A stretch of DNA of 64,000 bases from Flavobacterium lotistagni (GTDB lineage Bacteria; Bacteroidota; Bacteroidia; Flavobacteriales; Flavobacteriaceae). The notes under the pieces are model-generated. The model was not told the origin of the DNA, searched no databases, and saw only the letters and a program-made list of their open reading frames with translations. Of the stretch, positions 25,930 through 34,636 are shown in pieces (position 1 is the first letter of the stretch; each line of letters begins with the position of its first letter). Made by a program: the position numbers and the translations under genes. Location: positions 62,001 to 126,000 of the forward strand of contig NZ_JAAJBU010000007.1 of assembly GCF_011392125.1 (NCBI RefSeq). Direction: 5' to 3'.

Positions 25930-26540
25930 AAGAAAAAATAAAATCGAATCAGAAGCTCAAAAAACTGGTGCATTGGTCTATTCTGATTCCGAATCAAACC
26001 CGGCCGCGATTGTGGATCAAGTATTTCGTGAATCCGTTTTACCACAAAAAAGGAAAAGGCGCGCTCATCAGACCAAGAACCCGCCTAGACGTGGTGCCTT
26101 GGAACAAATTCGAATTGGGCGCTCATTCTACGATTGAAGATTTCTCAGCCATCAACAATGGTGTAGGCCCAGTAATTATTGGCGACCGAACAAAAATCGG
26201 CTTGAGCAATACCATCATCGGGCCCGTCACGATTGGAAATGATATTCGTTTGGCTCAAAACATCACCTTGTCAGGATTGAATCACAACTATGAAGACATC
26301 AGCATTCCTATTCACCAGCAAGGCGTTACTACAGCGCCGATTCACATTGAAGACCACAGCTGGATTGGAGCCAACGTGGTTGTGGTTGCCGGCGTAACTA
26401 TTGGTAAACACGCTATTGTAGCTGCTGGAAGTGTGGTTACTAAAGATATTCCTCCGTATTGCGTTGCAGTTGGCAATCCGGCGAGAGTAATCAAACAATA
26501 CAACTTTGAAAACAATACTTGGGAAAAAATCAAACACTAA
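25920..26540 (+). CDS. Hexapeptide-repeat O-acyltransferase
   Basis: The 206-residue protein is dominated by left-handed beta-helix hexapeptide repeats (IGDRTKIGLSNTIIGPVTIG and later SWIGANVVVVAGVTIGKH) ending with the common GNPARVIK motif. The catalytic histidine is likely in LSGLNHNYED. It would acetylate or otherwise acylate a sugar hydroxyl in the EPS repeat unit. The first 60 residues are basic and probably form a helical cap. It overlaps the upstream gene by 10 bp, consistent with cotranscription. Confidence 0.87.
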   Translation: MELKEKIKSNQKLKKLVHWSILIPNQTRPRLWIKYFVNPFYHKKGKGALIRPRTRLDVVPWNKFELGAHSTIEDFSAINNGVGPVIIGDRTKIGLSNTIIGPVTIGNDIRLAQNITLSGLNHNYEDISIPIHQQGVTTAPIHIEDHSWIGANVVVVAGVTIGKHAIVAAGSVVTKDIPPYCVAVGNPARVIKQYNFENNTWEKIKH

Positions 26541-26544
26541 AACG

Positions 26545-27732
26545 ATGGAATTAAAACTACTTTTTTGGATATTACTTTTTACGGTATTCTACACTTACAT
26601 AGGTTATGGCATGCTACTTTTTGTCATTATCAAAATCAGAAGGTTTTTCAAGATCGGCACAACCGAAACCGTTGACGAAAGCTACGAGCCCGAAGTAACT
26701 TTGTTTATCGCGGCTTACAATGAAAAAGATTATGTAGCTGCTAAAATGAAAAACACAGCAGAGCTGGAATATCCGAAAGAGAAATTAAAAATCGTTTGGG
26801 TTACTGATGGTTCTGACGACGGCACTCCAGAAATGCTCTCAAACTATCCGAATACAACAGTGCATCATTTAGCAGCCAGAAACGGAAAAATTGGAGCCAT
26901 GAACAGAGGAATGGCTTTCGTCAATACGCCAATCGTAGTTTTTAGCGATGCGAATACAATGCTCGGAAAAGAATCTATCAAACGCATTGTCAGGTTATTC
27001 AGCAATGACAAAGTTGGTTGTGTTTCGGGTGAAAAACGAATTTTTAACCAAGACCGCGACGTGGCCTCCGGTGCCGGAGAAGGGCTTTACTGGAAATACG
27101 AATCGGCGCTAAAAAAATGGGATGCCGAATTGTACTCTGTGGTAGGTGCTGCCGGAGAATTGTTTGCCATCAGAACGCCTTTATACCGCCACGTTGAAAA
27201 AGATACCTTACTCGATGATTTCATGATTTCGTTGCGAGTAGCTCAAGAAGGTTATACCATTCAGTACGATCCGGAAGCCTTTGCCATAGAAACCGCCTCA
27301 GCCAATGTAAAAGAAGAGTTAAAACGCAAAATAAGAATTTCGGCAGGCGGTATCCAATCAGTGGTTCGGTTGCGGTCGTTGTTGAATGTTTTCAAATACG
27401 GTACCTTGTCATTTCAATACATTTCACATCGGGTTCTTCGCTGGACGTTGGCTCCGCTTTGCTTGCTAATATTAATCCCGACTTCGTTCATTTTAGTTTA
27501 CCAACAAGGTTTTCTTAAGGTAAGATTGTATCCTATTTTATTTTGGCTACAGCTTTTATTTTACGGTGCTGCGTTGTTGGGTTGGTTTTTAGAAAACAGA
27601 GCAACCCGAATAAAAGCACTCTTTGTTCCGTATTATTTCTTCATTATGAATCTTTCTGTGGTCATGGGTTTTGTGCGTTACATCAGAAACAACCAATCTG
27701 TGAATTGGGAGCGCGCCAAAAGAGCGGTTTAG
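26545..27732 (+). CDS. Family 2 glycosyltransferase, membrane-bound
   Basis: A 395-residue protein with an N-terminal membrane helix (LLFWILLFTVFYTYIGYG), a GT-A domain with TLFIAAYNEKDYVAAKMKN, the DGSDDGT loop, VFSDANTML as the DxD-like site and LLDDFMISLRVAQEG as the acceptor/catalytic region, then three or four C-terminal helices. It resembles membrane GT2 enzymes of the hyaluronan/cellulose synthase type, which may extrude or transfer sugars at the membrane. The methionine just before the hydrophobic helix is chosen as start, since a longer form would overlap the acyltransferase. Confidence 0.88.
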   Translation: MELKLLFWILLFTVFYTYIGYGMLLFVIIKIRRFFKIGTTETVDESYEPEVTLFIAAYNEKDYVAAKMKNTAELEYPKEKLKIVWVTDGSDDGTPEMLSNYPNTTVHHLAARNGKIGAMNRGMAFVNTPIVVFSDANTMLGKESIKRIVRLFSNDKVGCVSGEKRIFNQDRDVASGAGEGLYWKYESALKKWDAELYSVVGAAGELFAIRTPLYRHVEKDTLLDDFMISLRVAQEGYTIQYDPEAFAIETASANVKEELKRKIRISAGGIQSVVRLRSLLNVFKYGTLSFQYISHRVLRWTLAPLCLLILIPTSFILVYQQGFLKVRLYPILFWLQLLFYGAALLGWFLENRATRIKALFVPYYFFIMNLSVVMGFVRYIRNNQSVNWERAKRAV

Positions 27733-27766
27733 GTTTTAGTCATCAACAATACTCATTCGTCAAAAA

Positions 27767-28246
27767 TTGAAAACAGGAATCATCATCATTTGCTACAACA
27801 ATGAACACCACATTGATCAGGATCTTTGCGTCGGGTATATAAAAAAAATTAAAGAGGTGCAATTCTGTTTGGTGAACAACAGCAGTAAAGACAATACCTA
27901 CGAACTCTTGAAAGACATTAGTGAAAAATGCGCCAACGTTGCTGTAGTAGACATCAAAAAATACAAAAGCAGTAAATCAGCGGTGAAGGCCGGAGCTCGA
28001 TTTATGTTCAACGAATACAATTTAAAACAGCTCGGATTTGTTACCACCAACACCTTTTCTAAGTTTGAAAATTTAGGCGCTTTACTCCAGTTTATTCAAA
28101 AGCACCAACTGGATATTTTAGGTTATAACGAGAAAATTTTAGCTATGAAAGAAACAAAACCTACCTTTTTCCAAAGCTTATTTCCTGTAGTAGATTATCT
28201 GGCAAAAACCAATGAACAGACTGAAATCGCAGCGACACAATATTAA
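27767..28246 (+). CDS. Short, degenerate GT2-like protein
   Basis: This 159-residue product begins like a GT2 enzyme (KTGIIIICYNNEHH, then VNNSSKDNTYELL in the place of the usual D-x-S-x-D-x-T loop) but stops before a catalytic region and shows no DxD site; the expected position reads VTTNTFSKF. The start is a TTG. It is either a decayed glycosyltransferase or a small accessory protein. It is the last gene of the EPS locus and ends 16 bp from the convergent LytTR gene. Confidence 0.6.
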   Translation: MKTGIIIICYNNEHHIDQDLCVGYIKKIKEVQFCLVNNSSKDNTYELLKDISEKCANVAVVDIKKYKSSKSAVKAGARFMFNEYNLKQLGFVTTNTFSKFENLGALLQFIQKHQLDILGYNEKILAMKETKPTFFQSLFPVVDYLAKTNEQTEIAATQY

Positions 28247-28262
28247 CCGCAGCAAAGTAGAA

Positions 28263-28973
28263 TTACAATAAGTTGAGTCGCTTCATCAATTCGGGTCGGT
28301 TGGCGCGGCTTACCGGAATCACATCTTTGCCAATCAAAACACTATTGTCTTCGATGTCGATGATTTTTTTGGTATTGATAATAAACGAACGATGCACTTT
28401 TAAAAACAAATCTTTGGGCAATTTGTCTTCGATTTTTTTGACTGTCGAATGCACGACGTAGTTTTTGCCTTCGGTTTTAATGTGGATATAATCGCCTTTG
28501 GCCTCAACGATATTTACTGCAGCAAATTCAATTTTAATCAAACGACGATCAATGTTGATGTAAAATTCGTTGGCGTTGTCTTCAGCTACTGTTTTATTCG
28601 CACTTGTAGAGGCTACGGTCAACTGCTTTGCATTGGCTTTTTGAATGGCTTTCTGGAAGCGATCTTCTGTAATGGGTTTTACTAAATAATCTACGATGCA
28701 CTCGTACTCAAAGGCTTCGATGGCGAAGTTCTTATCCGAAGTTACTAAGATGACTTTCGGCGGATTTTTGATGGTTTGGATAAAATCGAAACCGGTAAAA
28801 TCGGGCATGTGAATGTCAAGAAAAATCAAATCAACCGGATGCTGATTCAAATATTTAATCGCCTGCATGGCATTCGAACACTCTTGGACTAATGTCAATT
28901 GAGGCGTATTCTCAACCATTTGTCCGATAATCGCTCTTGCCATTTCTTCGTCATCGATAACAATGCAATTCAT
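28263..28973 (-). CDS. LytTR-family response regulator
   Basis: A 236-residue DNA-binding regulator: receiver domain 1-120 with D7/D8, phosphoacceptor D53 (IFLDIHMPDF) and the YLVKPI lysine, followed by a LytTR domain (about 135-236) with INIDRRLIKIEFAAVNIVEA, GDYIHIKTEG and the KVHRSFIINTKKI segment. LytTR proteins bind pairs of roughly 9-bp direct repeats about 21 bp apart. It is the last gene of the seven-gene sensor operon and the obvious candidate to bind the 21-bp-phased sites at four promoters in this window. Confidence 0.92.
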   Translation of the reverse strand: MNCIVIDDEEMARAIIGQMVENTPQLTLVQECSNAMQAIKYLNQHPVDLIFLDIHMPDFTGFDFIQTIKNPPKVILVTSDKNFAIEAFEYECIVDYLVKPITEDRFQKAIQKANAKQLTVASTSANKTVAEDNANEFYINIDRRLIKIEFAAVNIVEAKGDYIHIKTEGKNYVVHSTVKKIEDKLPKDLFLKVHRSFIINTKKIIDIEDNSVLIGKDVIPVSRANRPELMKRLNLL

Positions 28974-28989
28974 ACCTTAAATCAAAAAA

Positions 28990-29307
28990 TTATAATTCCT
29001 GAACAAACTGCTGCATCACATTGAGAATGGTTTCAAAATCAGATTGCAACACCGTACTATTATCTTTCAATTGTATTTCAAATTGTTCAGCAATATAATA
29101 ACTTTTATCAAGACCCAGCAGGGAAATTTTATGTTTCAATTTATGCACAGACGCAGCCGCCTTCGCCCAATCATTATGATGCATTTGGTTTTGATACAAG
29201 GCGATTTCTTCGGGCAATTCTTTTTTTAAAATGGCAATCATTTTGGCTTTAAATTCTGCATTATCGCCTGAAAGTTGTTCGATATAGTGGTTGTTGGGTT
29301 GTTCCAT
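28990..29307 (-). CDS. Histidine phosphotransfer (Hpt) domain protein
   Basis: A 105-residue helical protein with the Hpt signature SVHKLKHKISLLG; H55 is the likely phospho-accepting histidine. Its ATG overlaps the stop of the preceding kinase gene (TAATG), which fixes the start and implies translational coupling. It would shuttle phosphate between a kinase or receiver and the LytTR regulator 16 bp downstream. The order FIST protein, kinase, Hpt resembles the NosP-NahK-HptB pathway described in Pseudomonas. Confidence 0.82.
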   Translation of the reverse strand: MEQPNNHYIEQLSGDNAEFKAKMIAILKKELPEEIALYQNQMHHNDWAKAAASVHKLKHKISLLGLDKSYYIAEQFEIQLKDNSTVLQSDFETILNVMQQFVQEL

Positions 29308-30332
29308 TAGTTTTTTGGAAAAGTGAAATAAAAAGTGGTACCGACGTTTTCTTGGCTTTCGAGCCAAATTTTACCGTGATAAATATCAATGATTTTCTTT
29401 ACAATCGAAAGCCCGATGCCCGATGACGGATCGTTGCTGTGCAATTTCGAGAACACGTCAAAGATTTTATTTTGGTGTTGTGCTGCGATGCCGATGCCGT
29501 TGTCTTTGATGTAAAACTGCATTTCTGTTTCGGTTTCCGAGCTGCCGATTTCAATGATGCCGGCACTTTTGTCGTTGTATTTTATCGCATTCTGAATAAG
29601 GTTCTGAAACAACTGATTGAACCGAAATTGATTGCCAAAAACCTTAGGCAAGGTATTGTTTATTTTGAGCGTAATGTGCTCAGGAACATGAATCGTACGC
29701 ACCACTTCGTCAATTAAAATGTTTAAATCGATCACTCGGTCTTCAACTTCTTGCTTTTCGACAGACGAATACACCAAAATCCCTTTGATGAGTGAATCCA
29801 TTTTTTCAACGTTGGATAAAATAGTGTGCATCGATTTCTTATTCTCTTCGGTCATCATCTCGGCGTTGTCTTCCATAAACCAGTTGATTAAGGTATCAAT
29901 GCTTCGCAAAGGCGCTTTCAAATCGTGCGAAACCATGTGCGCATATTCATTTAAGGCCTGATTTTGCTTTTCGAGGTTGACCAATAATTCTTCACGTTGC
30001 TTGTTGATTTTAATAATTTCAGCGGCTTGTTGCTTGATGTATTCTGAAGATTTTAGCTTATTGGTATTTGAAAATTTATCAACTTCAAGGTTCATCGAGT
30101 TTAAAATCGATTCCAGATTTCTGTTGATATCTTTCAGACTTTCCGATTCTTCGCGCAGTTTTTGGTTGGCGGCATAGAGCTCATCCGAACTGATTTTCAT
30201 GGCGCGTTGCAACATTGCAATTTGCTCCTCATAATTTTCATACGAATTGTCGACAGCTTTAAAAAACAAGTCAATGTTGTTCAGACCGGTGTCTAAATGC
30301 TTGGCAATTTGTCTTTTTAATAAGGAGTTCAT
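29307..30332 (-). CDS. Sensor histidine kinase paired with the FIST protein
   Basis: The 341-residue soluble kinase has an N-terminal helical/coiled-coil region without membrane segments (about 1-125). It continues with the phosphorylated H136 in MVSHDLKAPLRSID and a HATPase domain with NAIKYND, DNGIGIA and GIGLSIVKK. Having no own sensor domain and overlapping the FIST gene by one base, it is predicted to be controlled by the FIST protein. It overlaps the Hpt gene by one base as well. Confidence 0.9.
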   Translation of the reverse strand: MNSLLKRQIAKHLDTGLNNIDLFFKAVDNSYENYEEQIAMLQRAMKISSDELYAANQKLREESESLKDINRNLESILNSMNLEVDKFSNTNKLKSSEYIKQQAAEIIKINKQREELLVNLEKQNQALNEYAHMVSHDLKAPLRSIDTLINWFMEDNAEMMTEENKKSMHTILSNVEKMDSLIKGILVYSSVEKQEVEDRVIDLNILIDEVVRTIHVPEHITLKINNTLPKVFGNQFRFNQLFQNLIQNAIKYNDKSAGIIEIGSSETETEMQFYIKDNGIGIAAQHQNKIFDVFSKLHSNDPSSGIGLSIVKKIIDIYHGKIWLESQENVGTTFYFTFPKN

Positions 30333-31465
30333 TATTCGCTGATTAAGGTTAAGGTCATCGTTTGGTTGTGCAATTCACAAGCGGTCTGGCCATGAAATGG
30401 AGCCATTTCGCCATAGGAATAAAAACCAGTGATGGCAGTTTGTTTTCCGATGATTTCTTGCACTTGTTCAATTTCTTCTTCGACCCTTTGGTTCATGACC
30501 AATTTTCTTCCGATGCAACTGACCAACAAGGCCAATTGTGGAGGCGAATTTCTTTGTTCCATTGCAATTTCAGCAGCACGTTGAGCGCCGGCGGCAATAC
30601 CATCTACCGAAGCCATCATGAGTTGCACCCGCGAATTGACCGGAACATCGCCGGCCAGTAACATCGAATTATTGTCGTCATGGATATTTAAAATCGTGCG
30701 TACGACCGGTTCGCTTTTGCCTTCAGGCGTAACATTCAACGGATATAACAGCGAAGCTTGGGGCAATTCGCTGGCTTTATCACCCAAATAATTTTTGTAT
30801 AAATCGAGTGCCGGTTGGTCGTCGATCTCGAAAAGTATATTCGATTTTGACCTTGTGATTTTGCGTTCGGGGCCAAACGGAATCCAGCCGCCAAAACTGG
30901 CAAAACTAATCTCTAAGGTTTCGCCGTAAAAACCAATCAAAACCACTTCGCCTTCTTTCGGATTTTCTTTGTACGACGCTAAGGTTTTCAGGAATCTGGC
31001 GTCATCGCCACACATCCCGCCGGTAATCGAAACCGAATTGGTGAGTTCTTTTTCAAGGCCATCAATCAACGAACTGCCATTGACCATACTGCCTTCAGAA
31101 ATTACAAACAAATGTTTCAAATTGGCTTTGGGAATCTTATTGTACAGGGCTTCACCGAGTGGTTTTGCTTTTTTATCGAAGTTTAAAATGTTCTCAGTCA
31201 CGATTTCAAAACTGCTTTTTTCAAACTCAATCGCGGTTACTACAATAGAACCATCGTGTACTTGGTTTTGAATGATTTCACCCGAAGTAGAGCCAAAAAC
31301 CAGATGTTCGTAGGGAAATTGCGCGCGGATATCGGCGATTACTTCGTCTTGTTCCAACAGAAATCGATTGGCAAAAACCAACACTAATGGATTGTTTAAA
31401 ACGGTATTCTCTTGAACGAATTTCCAAGGTTGGTTGGCTACTTTTGATGCTTGAACGATTCTCAT
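30332..31465 (-). CDS. FIST-domain sensor protein, NosP-like
   Basis: The 377-residue cytoplasmic protein is a FIST_N plus FIST_C protein: HLVFGSTSGEIIQ and VTGGMCGDDARF (FIST_N), then VASVDGIAAGAQRAAE-like and LLVSCIGRKLVM parts and the final GFYSYGEMAPF (FIST_C). Some FIST proteins, called NosP, bind heme and sense nitric oxide. H54 and H70 lie in the region that could supply a heme ligand, but I cannot confirm the ligand by eye. Its placement directly before a kinase and Hpt matches NosP operons. An amino-acid sensor role is the alternative for FIST domains. Confidence 0.85.
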   Translation of the reverse strand: MRIVQASKVANQPWKFVQENTVLNNPLVLVFANRFLLEQDEVIADIRAQFPYEHLVFGSTSGEIIQNQVHDGSIVVTAIEFEKSSFEIVTENILNFDKKAKPLGEALYNKIPKANLKHLFVISEGSMVNGSSLIDGLEKELTNSVSITGGMCGDDARFLKTLASYKENPKEGEVVLIGFYGETLEISFASFGGWIPFGPERKITRSKSNILFEIDDQPALDLYKNYLGDKASELPQASLLYPLNVTPEGKSEPVVRTILNIHDDNNSMLLAGDVPVNSRVQLMMASVDGIAAGAQRAAEIAMEQRNSPPQLALLVSCIGRKLVMNQRVEEEIEQVQEIIGKQTAITGFYSYGEMAPFHGQTACELHNQTMTLTLISE

Positions 31466-31476
31466 AATGCAACGAG

Positions 31477-34086
31477 TTATTTTTTTAGTTTTATGAAGAA
31501 CGTGGCGCCGCGATTTATTTCGCTTTCAATCCAGATTTCGCCTTGATACAAGTCTATGATTTTTTTTACAATAGACAATCCAAGTCCGGTTGATTTATCG
31601 CTCGTTCCTAGTGATTGGAATATTTTGAATATTTTTTCCTGATTGCTTTTGGCGATTCCCGGGCCGTTATCTTTTACCGAAAAAATGTAGTGCTCAGCCG
31701 TGAATTGGCAATCTATTTCAACTTTTCCGCTGGGTTTATCAATGTAATTTACGGCATTGCTGATAATATTTTGAAACAATTGTTGGATCCTGAAACGATC
31801 AGCTTTGATCACTGGCAAATTATTTTTGATAGTAACGGTGATATGCGACGGAATGTGAATAATATTGATGATGTTCTGAACGATTTCTTGGGTGTTGATG
31901 TTTTCTGTTGCTACATCTGCTTTGTCAATTTTGGCGTAGGTAAGAATGCCTTCAATCAGGTAATCCATTTTCTCTACTTTGTTTTCCATCATGCTCAAAT
32001 ACTGCAACGTCTTGGTGCTAAATTCTTTGTCGTTGTCTTCTTTAATCCAAGTCAGTAAAGAATGAATGCTTCGCAAAGGCGATTTTAAATCGTGTGAAAC
32101 AATTGCGGCGTAATCTTCGAGTTCTTTGTTGCTCTTGGCCAAGCTATCCATCAAGAATTCCCGTTGTTGCTCTAACTCTTTTTTCTTGGTGATGTTTTCC
32201 TCGATGGCGAAGAATTTTACGATTTCATTTTTCTTGTTGTACAAAGCCTGCCCTTGGATACTGACCCAATATTTTTCTCCAGACTTTGAATAATTGACGA
32301 TTTCGCAATTAAAAGGCAACCCTTTTTGGATTCGGTCTTTCAAATAGGCAACCGTTTCTGGGCTGGTTTCCGGGCCTTGCAAAAGATGCCCTGGTTTCTT
32401 TCCTTTTATTTCCTCCATCGAGAAACCGGAAATTTGCAAGAAGCTTGTATTGGCCCATTCAATCACACCTTTGTTATCAGTAATGACCACAGCATTGATG
32501 TTCTTTTCAGCAATCAGTGACAACATGGTTAATTGTTCTTCTTGCACTTTTTGCTGGGTGATATCCAGGTGTATTCCGATAGAACCTATGTGATTTCCGT
32601 TTAGATCGTAATTAGGCGCTCCGCTGATGAGCCAACTTCTTTTTTCTGCATTTTTATTGAGTATTTTTACTTCATAAGAATCGGTAACGCCCTGTTTTCG
32701 CGTATCCATTTTTTCGCGAATAATTGCTTGGCTTTCGGAAGGCATCAACAATTCTGCAGCCTTTTTACCCAATAACTCTTCCGAAGAATAGCCGCTCATT
32801 TCATTAAAACTGTTGTTCGACAAAGTAATCACATCATTCAAATCAACTTCGAGTAAGCCCAGATTCATGTTGGCGATAATATTCTGGTATTTGGCTTTCT
32901 CTATTTCGAGGCTATCGTCGTAGCGCTTTTTAAGAGAAATATCTTCAAGCATTGCGAAGTACTGTTTCACTTGACCGTGTTGGTCAAAAATGGGTTGCCC
33001 TTTGGTTCTCGACCAGAAATGGCTTCCGTCTTTTTTACCGTGAATGAGCTCTACTTCAAAGGGTTCACCATTATAAAATGGCGTGAGCATCTTCGGAAAG
33101 TCTTCTTTGTTGGTATGCTCGCAAAGTCCAATTTCGATGGGTGTTTTTCCCAATATATATTCTTTCGGATAACCGGTTAGATGGGTGTAGGCATCGTTAC
33201 TCCAGAAAATCTTACCATCGGGATACGTAAAAACGATTCCGTTTTCGTTAGAACTGGCTACCAGAGACAAACGCTCTAATTCGGCACTATTTCTTTTTTG
33301 TTCAGTAATGTCGCGCCCGTAGATATTGATGTATTTTTCGTCTTTGAGGCTTTTGCAGACAAACGAATAATCTTTTGAGCCTGATTGGGCTTCGAAGATA
33401 AAGCGCTCTTGTTCAACGTCGATCTTTGGGCTAATGATTTTGAAAAAAGTGGCTGCATCGTATTCTTTGCCTTCGTAAATAAAAGACAAGAGCATTTCAG
33501 CGGCGGGGTTTCTTTTGAGTAAATTTCCCTCAAAATCTATTCGAATCAGAGGATCAGGATTTTGTGTCGGAAACAGGGCAATATCGTGAATTTCTTTGTT
33601 GGCTTTCTTGAGATCGTTCTTTTGTTGGTTGATGGTCAACAACGTTTCTTTGAGTTCTTTGGCGGATATTTCCTGATTTTTCAGTACGTGAAGTAAATCT
33701 AAAAGCGGATCGTGAATCGCGAAATCATTGATGGTCAGATTTTTTTCAACCACCTCATTCATCGAGTTAAACCAAGGTGAACCTACAAATAACAATTGTT
33801 TGTTGAGCAGCTCGAACTGCCCTCTTAGTGAAACGTCATCAACATTGCTTTCAATTACTACCAATTGATTACTAAAATGCAATAACTCCTCAAATGTATT
33901 GGTTTCGGCATGAGGTCTTTTTAGGTTAAAAAACGCTTTAAAAGAAACATTCGGCTTTAAATAAGGGCAAATTTTTGCAATACTTTTTCCGAATCCTACA
34001 ATTTGAAAATCAGAGTCGATTAGAATAAAATAAGGGAATAATCTATTGAAAGATGCTTCTTGAAACTTAAATTCTAATCCGTCCAT
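31477..34086 (-). CDS. HNOBA-PAS(x4) histidine kinase, H-NOX partner
   Basis: The 869-residue soluble kinase starts with a domain matching the heme-NO-binding-associated (HNOBA) family (about 5-135): FNRLFPYFILIDSDFQIVGF, FFNLKRPHAE, LFVGSPWF and IHDPLLDLL. A coiled coil leads to four PAS domains (about 175-265, 275-385, 400-505, 525-640), then a dimerisation/phosphoacceptor segment with H665 in IVSHDLKSPLRSI and a HATPase domain (DNGPGIA, GLGLSIVKK). HNOBA domains accompany H-NOX domains in soluble guanylate cyclases and bacterial kinases. The gene starts 2 bp after the H-NOX stop, supporting a complex. Confidence 0.92.
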   Translation of the reverse strand: MDGLEFKFQEASFNRLFPYFILIDSDFQIVGFGKSIAKICPYLKPNVSFKAFFNLKRPHAETNTFEELLHFSNQLVVIESNVDDVSLRGQFELLNKQLLFVGSPWFNSMNEVVEKNLTINDFAIHDPLLDLLHVLKNQEISAKELKETLLTINQQKNDLKKANKEIHDIALFPTQNPDPLIRIDFEGNLLKRNPAAEMLLSFIYEGKEYDAATFFKIISPKIDVEQERFIFEAQSGSKDYSFVCKSLKDEKYINIYGRDITEQKRNSAELERLSLVASSNENGIVFTYPDGKIFWSNDAYTHLTGYPKEYILGKTPIEIGLCEHTNKEDFPKMLTPFYNGEPFEVELIHGKKDGSHFWSRTKGQPIFDQHGQVKQYFAMLEDISLKKRYDDSLEIEKAKYQNIIANMNLGLLEVDLNDVITLSNNSFNEMSGYSSEELLGKKAAELLMPSESQAIIREKMDTRKQGVTDSYEVKILNKNAEKRSWLISGAPNYDLNGNHIGSIGIHLDITQQKVQEEQLTMLSLIAEKNINAVVITDNKGVIEWANTSFLQISGFSMEEIKGKKPGHLLQGPETSPETVAYLKDRIQKGLPFNCEIVNYSKSGEKYWVSIQGQALYNKKNEIVKFFAIEENITKKKELEQQREFLMDSLAKSNKELEDYAAIVSHDLKSPLRSIHSLLTWIKEDNDKEFSTKTLQYLSMMENKVEKMDYLIEGILTYAKIDKADVATENINTQEIVQNIINIIHIPSHITVTIKNNLPVIKADRFRIQQLFQNIISNAVNYIDKPSGKVEIDCQFTAEHYIFSVKDNGPGIAKSNQEKIFKIFQSLGTSDKSTGLGLSIVKKIIDLYQGEIWIESEINRGATFFIKLKK

Positions 34087-34088
34087 GC

Positions 34089-34631
34089 TTACCAGCTTAC
34101 TTTAAATATCTCGTGCGTACTACCTTCGTTTCGAGTTTGCATCAATTCGATGGTGACCGGCGTATCATACATTTTTCCGAGCCCTTGAAGCAATCCTCTT
34201 ACAAATTCTTGTAAACCTTGGCGCTTGGAAAAATAATGCAACTGAATACTGTTTTCGGTCACGTCGCTAATTTTAAATTCCGGAGGCGTTAGTTTCGGAT
34301 AAATCAGCATCACCCGATTGTGGAAGTTGGGTAAATTTAATAAAAATTCTTTCAGGTTATTCCCGCCAGATTGCATCAAGCCAGTATATTTTTCTGAGGT
34401 TGTTTTGATGACCCACCATTCGCCAAAAGCAATTAAGACCTCACCAACGGTCATGTTCATTTCTTCTGAAACGGCTACGGCTAACTTAAATGTTACGTCA
34501 TCATCGTAGGGTTCGCTACTGATAAAAAAGTCAATATCGATGCCACTACGCTCTTTAATCACTTCCCATTTTTCTTCACCAAAATTGGCTATGACCAAAT
34601 CTTCGATGGCTTTGTTGACAATTCCGTACAT
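34089..34631 (-). CDS. H-NOX heme nitric oxide/oxygen-binding sensor
   Basis: The 180-residue protein is a stand-alone H-NOX domain: it begins MYGIVNKAIEDLVIANFGEE, has proximal heme ligand H104 in LPNFHNRVMLIYPKLTPPEF, the heme-distorting proline P117 and the Y-x-S-x-R motif Y133/S135/R137 that holds the heme propionates. No obvious distal-pocket tyrosine at the usual oxygen-stabilising position is apparent to me, which would favour NO over oxygen sensing, but that needs a model. It lies between a receiver gene and the HNOBA kinase. Confidence 0.94.
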   Translation of the reverse strand: MYGIVNKAIEDLVIANFGEEKWEVIKERSGIDIDFFISSEPYDDDVTFKLAVAVSEEMNMTVGEVLIAFGEWWVIKTTSEKYTGLMQSGGNNLKEFLLNLPNFHNRVMLIYPKLTPPEFKISDVTENSIQLHYFSKRQGLQEFVRGLLQGLGKMYDTPVTIELMQTRNEGSTHEIFKVSW

Positions 34632-34636
34632 ACTAT

